Origin: an uncultured Lachnospiraceae bacterium
GTDB taxonomy: Bacteria > Bacillota > Clostridia > Lachnospirales > Lachnospiraceae
Assembly (NCBI GenBank): GCA_910584325.1
Contig: CAJTZH010000052.1
Coordinates: 1-20,182, forward strand
Reading direction: 5' to 3'
DNA length: 20,182 nucleotides
Positions 1 to 4,551 of this stretch are shown piece by piece. Made by a program: the position numbers and the translations under genes. Positions within the stretch are counted from its first letter, which is position 1, and the number at the start of each line of letters is the position of its first letter. The notes under the pieces are model-generated. The model had not been told where the DNA came from, ran no database searches, and was given only the letters and a program-made list of their open reading frames with translations.

Positions 1-14
1 AAGGTATAAAAAGT

Positions 15-173
15 ATGAAGAACGAAGCAAACAAAGAAAAACTATTGGAATATGTTTGTGACAATCTGTGTAAGCACAGAGAGTTAGCAGAAGACCAGGA
101 CGAGCTTGATGATATCTGTTGTGAATGTGAAATATCGGAGCTTGTAGACAGACTGGCGGGAAAGGAGGAATAG
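15..173 (+). CDS. Small acidic Cys-containing phage protein, 52 aa
   Basis: A short reading frame encodes 52 residues from ATG at 15 to TAG at 171-173. It is acidic and probably helical, with cysteines at residues 15, 19, 35, 36 and 38, including a CCEC cluster that might bind a metal. The frame is open to the left edge, so the true start could lie upstream; an AAGG at 1-4 is only a modest ribosome binding site for the ATG at 15. The stop lies one base before the next ATG, and the next gene's strong site (AAAGGAGGA, 161-169) sits inside this gene, so the two are probably coupled. I do not recognise a family with a known function. Small proteins of this look are common in the accessory regions of Clostridia prophages. 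Confidence 0.6.
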   Translation: MKNEANKEKLLEYVCDNLCKHRELAEDQDELDDICCECEISELVDRLAGKEE

Positions 174-174
174 G

Positions 175-744
175 ATGGGAAGACTTACATGGAAGAACCC
201 GGACGGCACATGGGGACTCAATAATATGGATATCAAAGACGTACCAAGAGAACTGTATGGAGTAGTGTGTAAATTGAAAGATTATGAGGAAACAGGACTT
301 ATGCCGGAACAGATGGTTGAGATGGATGAGCTGTATTCGGAAAAGTGTAAGGAAGTTGCAAAGCTGAAAAGGGAGCTGGAAGCGGAACGTTATGATAACA
401 GATGGATTCCGTGTGTGGATGGTAAAAATATGCCGGAGGAACATGACAGCATATTTGCAAAATTCAAGGGAACTGATAAATGGAACAGGTCAATGTTTGA
501 GAGACTTTCAGATGACGTAAACATCACTGTAGAGTTTGAGGATGGAACAAGAAAAACATGGACGTCATACACTGTTGACGGCAGATGGAATACAGACAGA
601 GGTTCGAAATTTAAGGTTATTGCATGGATGCCGCTTCCAGAACCATATAAGGAATGCAGTACGGCAGTCAATACTACAGAAAATGAAGGAGAGGAAAGCT
701 GTGCGGAGGATGCCAGAGCTGACGGAAAGGAAGTGGAGGAATGA
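175..744 (+). CDS. DUF551-like phage accessory protein
   Basis: The product has 189 residues. The N-terminus carries a stretch I recognise from many Clostridia phage proteins (LYGVVCKLKDYEETGL, residues 27-42), followed by a helical, probably coiled-coil segment at 45-75. Residues 76-160 resemble DUF551: a tryptophan-led start (RWIPCVDG), a beta-rich middle and the typical ending AWMPLPEP (150-157). The family's role is unknown; it is found almost only in phages and prophages. The tail after 160 is acidic and low in complexity. The start has a strong upstream site (AAAGGAGGA). The stop TGA overlaps the next gene's ATG as ATGA, indicating translational coupling. No catalytic residues can be assigned. 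Confidence 0.7.
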   Translation: MGRLTWKNPDGTWGLNNMDIKDVPRELYGVVCKLKDYEETGLMPEQMVEMDELYSEKCKEVAKLKRELEAERYDNRWIPCVDGKNMPEEHDSIFAKFKGTDKWNRSMFERLSDDVNITVEFEDGTRKTWTSYTVDGRWNTDRGSKFKVIAWMPLPEPYKECSTAVNTTENEGEESCAEDARADGKEVEE

Positions 745-1202
745 CGGAGAGTGAAGCAAAGCTGATTCTTAATGTTAGAATAAGCAGATTTGACCATGCG
801 GACGATGTAAATATGGCACTGGAAGTAGCTAAAAAAGCCCTTGAAGAAATCCAGCAGTATCATGAAATCGGTACAGTTGAAGAGGTCAGGGAAATCTTGC
901 AGATTATCAGCGAGGGGCAGGACGATGTAGATGAAAGCGGTATCAGCAAAGGATTATTACACACGCTTTTAAAATACGGCGAATATGCAAAAATCGGCAC
1001 AGTCGAGGAATGCCGAGAGGCAAGGGAAAAACAAATAGCGAGGAAACCGGATAAAAAGTCGGACAAGTACACTGATTTGGTACAGCATTATTGGTGTCCT
1101 GTATGCGGAAGATACTTTGGACAGGCAGGGGTTCATAATGCGATTTTGTTTGATAAACCGAAATATTGTGCTTGCGGACAGGCTATTGACTGGTCTGAAT
1201 AG
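741..1202 (+). CDS. Phage protein with C-terminal zinc ribbon
   Basis: The product has 153 residues. The first 100 are mainly helical and contain the same phrase twice: IGTVEE at 43-48 (after YHE) and at 85-90 (after YAK), followed by VREI and CREA. This suggests an internal duplication of a short helical unit. The C-terminus has a CPVC pair (C119, C122) and a CAC pair (C143, C145) followed by GQAIDW, a layout typical of zinc ribbons at the end of small Clostridia phage proteins. The function is unknown; a structural zinc site or nucleic acid contact is possible. The start overlaps the previous stop (ATGA) and has an upstream GGAGGA. Confidence 0.65.
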   Translation: MTESEAKLILNVRISRFDHADDVNMALEVAKKALEEIQQYHEIGTVEEVREILQIISEGQDDVDESGISKGLLHTLLKYGEYAKIGTVEECREAREKQIARKPDKKSDKYTDLVQHYWCPVCGRYFGQAGVHNAILFDKPKYCACGQAIDWSE

Positions 1203-1262
1203 GTGTGTCGTACAAAAAGCAGCTACTTATGGCAGCAGTACATAAAACGGGAAGGTAATAGA

Positions 1263-1682
1263 ATGGATAAACAAAATGAATTAGGGTTCTTCTTCCAATT
1301 TATTCAGGGGGAATTAAAGGAGATATCCAAGGAAGAGGAAAAGCAGGTAATGATTGAAAAAGCTATCAATTTAAAATCTATGTGTGATTATGTTGTCAGC
1401 TGTTCCTATGGTGATATTGTTCTGATTATCTGTATGCTACATGATTATGTGAAAATGCTGGATGAGATAAGAAGTGACATTCAATGGGAAGTCTACTATC
1501 GTGAGAAATTTATAAAAATGGCGGATAGGTTGTCAGAACAGATTGAATATGATTATGATGCGGCATTAGAAAAATGCAAAAAGAAATTAGAGCAAAAAGA
1601 AAGTGCCAGTGATGTTGGCGAGGAGGCTATAGCTCTGGCGATTAAGCAGGGTATAGGTAAGAAAAGAGGTAACAATGAATAA
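1263..1682 (+). CDS. Helical hypothetical protein, 139 aa
   Basis: The chosen start is ATG at 1263, with a good site (CGGGAAGGT, 1248-1256) just upstream. The frame is open back to a GTG at 1203, which would add 20 residues but has no comparable site. The 139-residue product is predicted to be mostly helical and charged. It has a hydrophobic stretch near residues 43-60 (DYVVSCSYGDIVLIICML) that looks like a buried helix rather than a clear membrane span. The last 40 residues are lysine and glutamate rich and may form a coiled coil. I do not recognise a family. The final codons overlap the ATG of the broken locus that follows. Confidence 0.6.
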   Translation: MDKQNELGFFFQFIQGELKEISKEEEKQVMIEKAINLKSMCDYVVSCSYGDIVLIICMLHDYVKMLDEIRSDIQWEVYYREKFIKMADRLSEQIEYDYDAALEKCKKKLEQKESASDVGEEAIALAIKQGIGKKRGNNE

Positions 1683-1969
1683 TAATTTAATTAGTAGGGC
1701 AGAAGTTATTAAACTGATATTTCCATTCAAAGAACGGACACAACTTCATAGGCGATTATAACTACTATGTTATGCCGTAGGAAGTATTTGAGAAGGTCAA
1801 AGAAGAGATTCCATATGGTGTCGGCGTGCTGGTTCCGAACGGTCAGGCGTATAAAGGTGAATGGTATGATTTAAAAACAATTAAGAGAGCAAAGAGAAGA
1901 GACCGGAGCAGACCAATATCGGAAATGCTGTTAATGATGTTCCGGTCAGCGGGAAGGGAGAGGATATGA
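1675..1969 (+). pseudogene. Decayed chimeric gene: small phage gene start joined to MmcB-like C-terminus
   Basis: An ATG at 1675 opens a 28-codon frame beginning MNNNLISRAEVIKLI, the usual opening of a common small Clostridia phage protein; it stops at 1759-1761. In the +1 frame from about 1739, protein-like sequence continues as HNFIGDYNYYVMP, then an in-frame TAG (1778-1780), then EVFEKVKEEIPYGVGVLVPN and so on to TGA at 1967-1969. From memory, the GDYNYYVMP and VKEEIPYGVGV phrases match the C-terminal half of MmcB-like DNA-repair-associated nuclease-fold proteins of Clostridia phages. The expected N-terminal half is absent. The locus therefore carries a frame change, a nonsense codon and a missing half, best explained by a deletion fusing two genes. 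The old stop still overlaps the next ATG (ATGA), a relic of coupling. The family assignment is from memory and moderate. Confidence 0.55.
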
Positions 1970-2160
1970 TAGACATAGTATTAAAAGGAGCACAGTTACT
2001 CGTTCAGTGCATAATAGTGATGTATTTGTCAGAAATAAGAATGTATTTGAAGAGTATTGATTCCGGGCAAGAAGAAACAAACGAATACCTGTCTGATATC
2101 AGGAAGATATACAGAGAAGCGATGGAAGTAAAGAGAATACCAGAAGAAAGTGAGGATTAA
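1966..2160 (+). CDS. Small membrane-associated peptide, 64 aa
   Basis: The product has 64 residues with a hydrophobic N-terminal helix (about residues 3-21, VLKGAQLLVQCIIVMYL) followed by a charged, helical tail rich in Glu and Lys. This suggests a single-span or peripheral membrane peptide with a cytoplasmic coiled-coil tail. A strong purine-rich site (GGGAAGGGAGAGG, 1951-1963) precedes the ATG. The ATG overlaps the stop of the broken upstream frame, so in the ancestor it was probably translated by coupling. No family is recognised. Confidence 0.55.
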   Translation: MIDIVLKGAQLLVQCIIVMYLSEIRMYLKSIDSGQEETNEYLSDIRKIYREAMEVKRIPEESED

Positions 2161-2162
2161 TT

Positions 2163-2600
2163 ATGGCATGTGTATTAGGAATAGAGTATCCATGTAACGA
2201 GTGCAGAATGTGTACGAAGGACAAGGAAGAAAATCTGCTGATTCTGCCCACAAAAAAGAAATGGTTCGACATGGTTCTGTCGGGAGAGAAGAAAGAGGAA
2301 TACCGTGAGATTAAACCATACTGGAATGTAAGAATTGCAAAATGGCTTGATATAGAGCCGACAAAAGAGAATATAGAAAGAATAAAGCGGATGTTGAGGC
2401 ATGGAACATTGAGCTGGAGACCTGAAATGAAGGCAAAGTTTATCAATGGATATGGCAGCAGTCGCCCATCATTTGTGGCGGATTGCGATATCAGTATCGG
2501 AATAGGACGTAAAGAATGGGGAGCGGAACCGGGGAAGGAATATTATGTGATACATATCAAAGCGATACAGAATGGCAGCAGTTGCGCCGGCACAAATTAA
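2163..2600 (+). CDS. ASCH-domain protein
   Basis: The product has 145 residues. Residues 24-134 fit an ASCH (ASC-1 homology) domain of the PUA-like beta-barrel fold. The chain runs LLILPTKKKWFDMVLSGEKK, then EEYREIKPYW. The GxKxxExR signature is at 41-48, and the barrel closes with EWGAEPGKEYYVIHIK (118-133). ASCH proteins are thought to bind RNA or modified nucleotides, and some have amidohydrolase activity on acylated cytidines; the role in phages is unknown. The N-terminus has four cysteines (3, 11, 14, 17), with CNEC-RMC spacing that could hold a metal and is not part of the core domain. The upstream site (GTGAGG) is weak, and the two-base gap from the preceding stop suggests coupled translation. 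Confidence 0.75.
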   Translation: MACVLGIEYPCNECRMCTKDKEENLLILPTKKKWFDMVLSGEKKEEYREIKPYWNVRIAKWLDIEPTKENIERIKRMLRHGTLSWRPEMKAKFINGYGSSRPSFVADCDISIGIGRKEWGAEPGKEYYVIHIKAIQNGSSCAGTN

Positions 2601-2626
2601 AATAAATATCAGAAGGAGATGCGGTG

Positions 2627-3133
2627 ATGATTGACAAAAAGAGTTTAAAAGCATATAGGAGCCGAAAGATAAGGATAAACAAGTTGAAGTCAGATATTAA
2701 GGAGCTTCAGGCGAAGGACGTTCCGGTTGTAAAAGGAACTGTACAGTCATCCATGCAGGACTTCCCGTATTTAAGATGTAAAACAGACGTTGATATGTAC
2801 GAGCCGGTAAAAAATGATACTCTGCTTGAAAGTATAAAAAGGAAATCAGATGAAATAAACAGGCTGGAAGAATTAAACAGACGGGTTGATGAATATGTAG
2901 AATCGTTAGAAGATGACATAACAAAAAATGTATTGGAGTGTTATTACATGGATGGAACAGAGAAGGTGACGCAAAAAGAGGTTGCTGACAGGCTGGGGAT
3001 TACAGACAGGAGCAAAATTTCAAGAATACTAAATGGTGCGCAATGCACAAAATGCACAAAAAAGAACAAAATGCACAAAAAACCACAAAAAACACAAAAA
3101 ACCACAACATGCACAAAACAAAGTGTGTTATAA
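2627..3133 (+). CDS. Sigma-70 region 4 / ArpU-DUF1492-like late transcription regulator
   Basis: The start is taken as ATG 2627, eight bases after AAGGAG (2613-2618); a GTG at 2624 would add one residue. The 168-residue protein has an N-terminal helical segment, a QDFPYLR phrase (44-50) typical of this family, a second coiled-coil-like stretch (62-100) and a helix-turn-helix at about 115-136 (TQKEVADRLGITDRSKISRI) resembling sigma-70 region 4. Relatives (ArpU/RinA-type proteins) lie just before the terminase genes in Firmicutes phages and switch on late genes. The last 30 residues are a Lys/Thr/Cys-rich tail with no fold. They are encoded by a DNA repeat array whose 19-bp period is not a multiple of three, so this part looks like regulatory DNA that happens to be translated. 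The stop codon lies inside a -10 box. Confidence 0.78.
   Translation: MIDKKSLKAYRSRKIRINKLKSDIKELQAKDVPVVKGTVQSSMQDFPYLRCKTDVDMYEPVKNDTLLESIKRKSDEINRLEELNRRVDEYVESLEDDITKNVLECYYMDGTEKVTQKEVADRLGITDRSKISRILNGAQCTKCTKKNKMHKKPQKTQKTTTCTKQSVL
3044..3119 (+). repeat. Four tandem 19-bp iterons (eight half-sites) before the late promoter
   Basis: Four 19-bp units follow one another without gaps: TGCACAAAATGCACAAAAA (3044-3062), AGAACAAAATGCACAAAAA (3063-3081), ACCACAAAAAACACAAAAA (3082-3100) and ACCACAACATGCACAAAAC (3101-3119). Each unit holds two half-sites of consensus NNCACAAAA. The conserved second C falls at 3048, 3057, 3067, 3076, 3086, 3095, 3105 and 3114, so spacing alternates 9 and 10 bp. 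TGCACAAAA is perfect in four half-sites (3044, 3053, 3072, 3110). The last half-site occupies the place of a -35 box for the -10 at 3129. Direct repeats at nearly one helical turn suggest an array of regulator binding sites; the regulator encoded here is the obvious candidate, by inference. Confidence 0.8.
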
Positions 3134-3134
3134 T
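3126..3134 (+). promoter_or_regulatory. Extended -10 promoter, candidate late promoter
   Basis: TGTTATAAT is a perfect extended -10 element (TGn plus TATAAT at 3129-3134), overlapping the stop codon of the regulator gene. No -35 box lies at the right distance (3106-3111 is AACATG); that position is covered by the last half-site of the iteron array. This is the usual form of an activator-dependent promoter. Transcription would start near 3141 and read toward the terminase and virion genes. Confidence 0.6.
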
Positions 3135-3177
3135 CATAATGAGAAAAGTGTAAGAGTGCATTTTACATCATCCTTTC

Positions 3178-3213
3178 AAGGGAACCAATGGCAGCAGTCA
3201 GCGGTTCCTTTTT
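3178..3213 (+). terminator. Intrinsic terminator in the leader of the late transcript
   Basis: GGAACC (3181-3186) pairs with GGTTCC (3203-3208). Flanking AAG/TTT pairs lengthen the stem to nine pairs, including one G-U. The loop is 16 bases and a run of five T follows from 3209. It lies about 45 bases after the -10 box, so a transcript from that promoter would end at roughly 70 nt unless it is read through or antiterminated. It may instead simply close the early operon. Confidence 0.65.
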
Positions 3214-3246
3214 CGTTAAAAAAATCAAAAACTTTCTGAAAAAGCG

Positions 3247-3275
3247 TTGACATACGGTACACCGTATGATATTAT
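3247..3275 (+). promoter_or_regulatory. Sigma-A promoter with 18-bp palindromic operator
   Basis: A perfect -35 (TTGACA, 3247-3252), a 17-bp spacer and a good -10 (TATTAT, 3270-3275) form a strong housekeeping promoter for the 39-aa peptide gene. The spacer is almost filled by a perfect inverted repeat at 3251-3268: CATACGGT-AC-ACCGTATG, eight-base arms around two bases. It runs from the last bases of the -35 to just before the -10, so a bound dimer would block RNA polymerase. Short palindromes of this form are typical of TetR-family operators, but the regulator is not in the window. Confidence 0.75.
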
Positions 3276-3300
3276 ATACTTGTAAGGAGGTGAGAAACAG

Positions 3301-3420
3301 GTGAGTAAGAAGCACAAAAAGAAAAAATCCGCTATCGACTACAAGACGCTGACAGTCAGTGCGATAACGGACTTAATCATCGGATTAGTATTACTACTAA
3401 TCGAAAAGCTACTGGAGTAG
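3301..3420 (+). CDS. 39-aa lysine-rich single-span membrane peptide, candidate type I toxin or moron
   Basis: A GTG at 3301 follows a near-perfect ribosome site (AAGGAGGTGA, 3285-3294). The peptide begins MSKKHKKKKSAIDYKTLTVS and continues into one hydrophobic helix (about residues 20-38, ITDLIIGLVLLLIEKLL) with almost nothing after it. Seven of the first nine residues after Met are Lys or His, so the N-terminus should stay in the cytoplasm. The size, single helix, basic end and separate strong promoter are the features of type I toxin-like peptides; I do not recognise a characterised family. The coding region contains a perfect 8-bp inverted repeat (3383-3402), and a stable hairpin follows the stop. 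Having its own promoter inside a phage late region is the mark of a moron. The toxin role is inference. Confidence 0.6.
   Translation: MSKKHKKKKSAIDYKTLTVSAITDLIIGLVLLLIEKLLE
3383..3402 (+). repeat. Perfect inverted repeat inside the 39-aa gene
   Basis: GATTAGTA (3383-3390) and TACTAATC (3395-3402) are exact reverse complements separated by TTAC. They could fold into an 8-bp hairpin in the mRNA or in an antisense RNA. They encode part of the membrane helix, so the symmetry may be partly due to Leu/Ile codons. Confidence 0.55.
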
Positions 3421-3422
3421 CG

Positions 3423-3444
3423 GAGAGGGGCGCAAGCCCTTCTC
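3423..3444 (+). terminator. GC-rich hairpin with GCAA tetraloop after the 39-aa gene
   Basis: GAGAGGGGC (3423-3431) and GCCCTTCTC (3436-3444) form a nine-pair stem with one G-U and a GCAA (GNRA) loop, two bases after the stop codon. Only TTAAAA follows, so it is a weak intrinsic terminator at best and may instead protect the 3' end or pair with an antisense RNA. Confidence 0.5.
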
Positions 3445-3452
3445 TTAAAACA

Positions 3453-3481
3453 AGAATACCATACTCATCTGAAAAAAGCAA
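3453..3481 (-). promoter_or_regulatory. Possible antisense promoter facing the 39-aa gene
   Basis: On the - strand, TTGCTT (3481-3476) is followed after 17 bases by an extended -10, TGG-TATTCT (TATTCT at 3458-3453). The -35 is poor (three of six) and the -10 fair (four of six plus the TG). A transcript would start near 3446 and run at once through the 3423-3444 hairpin and the 3' end of the membrane-peptide gene. This is the arrangement of antitoxin RNAs in type I systems. No clear end for such an RNA is visible. Weak evidence. Confidence 0.3.
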
Positions 3482-3594
3482 TGACAGAAGCAATAAGATT
3501 ATTGGGAATCTTCTTTATCCTGTTGGCGTTCGTTAAGTTGGGGATAGTGATGTTCCATGCATGGAGGTCGAGGCATGGAAGAAAAGAAGATTAG
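3481..3594 (+). CDS. Possible 37-aa membrane peptide
   Basis: An ATG at 3481 begins a 37-residue frame with a convincing hydrophobic helix (residues 5-24, IRLLGIFFILLAFVKLGIVM) and a basic end (AWRSRHGRK). Its final 20 bases overlap the next gene, whose ribosome site (GGAGGT, 3563-3568) it contains. There is no good ribosome site before this ATG. The frame continues upstream without a stop to 3421, in phase with the 39-aa gene and separated from it only by the amber codon at 3418. It could be a real peptide, a relic of a once longer gene, or chance. Confidence 0.35.
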   Translation: MTEAIRLLGIFFILLAFVKLGIVMFHAWRSRHGRKED

Positions 3595-3766
3595 ACCGCA
3601 GGACAAGTGGAACGCCAAGGCAGGACTGATAAGCAAGTCCTATAAGCTCAAGAAAGAGCTGGTAGAAGAATTTGCAACCGCGTGTGATAAAGCGGGCGTC
3701 AGTCAGGCGGGGCAGTTATCCAAGATGATGAAACAGTTTATTGAAGAGGTAGAAGCGCTCAAGTAG
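3575..3766 (+). CDS. Small phage protein, possible ribbon-helix-helix type, 63 aa
   Basis: The chosen start is ATG 3575, six bases after GGAGGT (3563-3568); the frame extends back to an ATG at 3557 without a site of its own. The 63-residue product (KIRPQDKWNAKAGLISKSYK, then KLKKELVEEFATACDKAG, ending in helix) looks like a short strand followed by two or three helices, as in small ribbon-helix-helix proteins. I know close relatives only as hypothetical proteins in Clostridia mobile elements. DNA binding is therefore a guess. It could be the regulator of the nearby palindromic operator, though nothing shows this directly. The stop codon lies in the loop of a terminator. Confidence 0.6.
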   Translation: MEEKKIRPQDKWNAKAGLISKSYKLKKELVEEFATACDKAGVSQAGQLSKMMKQFIEEVEALK

Positions 3767-3780
3767 TTGGGCGCTTTTAT
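3753..3780 (+). terminator. Intrinsic terminator overlapping the end of the 63-aa gene
   Basis: AAGCGCTCAA (3753-3762) pairs fully, with one G-U, with TTGGGCGCTT (3767-3776) around a GTAG loop; TTATT follows. The stem includes the last codons, and the stop codon TAG (3764-3766) begins in the loop. It separates the small-peptide island from the HNH and terminase genes, so late transcription must pass it or restart after it. Confidence 0.7.
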
Positions 3781-3809
3781 TATGGGAAAACACAAAGAAA
3801 GGCGAGCGT

Positions 3810-4136
3810 ATGAATTACAAAAATCCAAAATGGAAACAACTGCGCGAACGGGCGATGAGGCGTGACAAATACATGTGCCGAGAGTGCAGAAGGTTTGGAC
3901 GTATGCGTGAGGCGACAACAGTACATCATGTATTCCCGTATGAGTTCTATCCTGAGTATGCGCATAACATAAACAACTTAATTGCGCTGTGCGGAAAGTG
4001 CCATAACTCCATGCATGACAGAGAGACGCATAAGCTGACGAAGTTGGGAAATGAGTGGGCGGACAGGATATCCCCCCTCTTAAAACCGTCCAAAAACAGC
4101 CTTTTAGGGACCGGGGAGGGTAGGTTTTTCCAATAG
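3810..4136 (+). CDS. Phage HNH endonuclease
   Basis: The product has 108 residues. It shows a zinc-finger HNH fold: CREC (C23, C26), the HH pair of the catalytic motif (H39, H40), NNLIAL (55-60), then CGKCHNSMH with C61, C64, H65 and H69. The four cysteines hold structural zinc, and H40 with H65 or H69 would form the metal-dependent nuclease site. HNH proteins of this size lie beside terminase genes in cos-type siphophages, where they work with the terminase to cut cos during packaging. Start ATG 3810 has a modest GAAAGG upstream. The last 25 residues are beyond the domain and are encoded by the GC-patterned stretch that may be cos. Confidence 0.88.
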   Translation: MNYKNPKWKQLRERAMRRDKYMCRECRRFGRMREATTVHHVFPYEFYPEYAHNINNLIALCGKCHNSMHDRETHKLTKLGNEWADRISPLLKPSKNSLLGTGEGRFFQ

Positions 4137-4140
4137 AGCG
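4072..4140. other. Candidate cos (packaging) region
   Basis: Between the HNH domain and the small terminase gene lies DNA unlike its A-rich neighbours: a run of six C with CTCT (4072-4080), then GGGACCGGGGAGGGTAGG (4107-4124), with partial complementarity between the two (CCCTC with GAGGG). An A/T-only stretch follows (4141-4160). In HK97-type cos phages with an HNH gene, the cohesive-end site is usually found here. No cut position can be read from the sequence alone. Confidence 0.3.
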
Positions 4141-4185
4141 TTATTTTAAAAAATTTTTTTGAGAGTAAAGGACAGGTGATGAATA

Positions 4186-4551
4186 GTGGCAGGAAAGGCT
4201 GTAACCAAGGAAACAATAAAAAAGAACGTGGTGAATGACATGGTAAAATTAGGGGTGTATAAAGCCGAGTTTGATGCCATTATTGACATTTATTCAGAAC
4301 TGCGTGAGCAATATGAAAGACTTACAAAAGAGTATAAAGACAGCAAGTATAAATATAAGTCGACAACAGGGCAAGGGGGAGAGAAGAAAGCGGCGATAGT
4401 GGCGACGTTGGAAAACCTGCGAAAAGACATACTCCTTTATTCGGACAGGCTGTGTCTGAATCCAAAGGCATTTAAGGATTCGGGAGATGATGAGCCGGGC
4501 TCCAATAAAAAAACAGCATTGGAAAAAGCGTTGGAGCGGCTGGGTGGCTAG
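4186..4551 (+). CDS. terS: Terminase small subunit, P27 family-like
   Basis: The product has 121 residues and starts at GTG 4186; AAAGGACAGG lies about ten bases upstream. No in-frame ATG is nearby, and the ATG at 4180 is in another frame with an early stop. The protein is helical throughout, with charged middle helices (about 30-60 and 66-90), then DRLCLNPKAF (87-96), which matches the L-x-L-x-P phrase near the end of P27-type small subunits. It should form a ring that recognises the packaging site and hands DNA to the large subunit. It lies directly before the large subunit and overlaps it, so the context is strong even though this family diverges fast. Confidence 0.82.
   Translation: MAGKAVTKETIKKNVVNDMVKLGVYKAEFDAIIDIYSELREQYERLTKEYKDSKYKYKSTTGQGGEKKAAIVATLENLRKDILLYSDRLCLNPKAFKDSGDDEPGSNKKTALEKALERLGG

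Noticed and set aside
390..863. Long - strand open frame (157 aa) opposite the DUF551-like gene
   Set aside because: No ribosome site, low-complexity Ser/Phe/Leu-rich product, and it opposes two well supported, coupled genes; it is an antisense shadow.
3044..3119. Iteron array as a replication origin or CRISPR array
   Set aside because: No replication initiator or A/T-rich unwinding region next to it; units are contiguous without spacers; the adjoining -10 box favours a promoter role. An origin role is not fully excluded.
3033..3239. Open frame of 68 aa across the array and terminator
   Set aside because: It is a frame-shifted reading of the same repeats, running through the promoter and terminator, with no ribosome site.
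1778..3420. Amber (TAG) recoding, suggested by in-frame TAG at 1778 and 3418
   Set aside because: Several genes here end in TAG with the next gene beginning at once (173, 3766, 6316, 19380), and the locus at 1778 also has a frame change, so ordinary decay and ordinary stops explain both.
4487..4543. Longer terminase large subunit start
   Set aside because: Possible, but it lies wholly within the small-subunit gene and its Lys/Trp-rich residues look unlike a family start; GTG 4544 has GGAG at proper distance.
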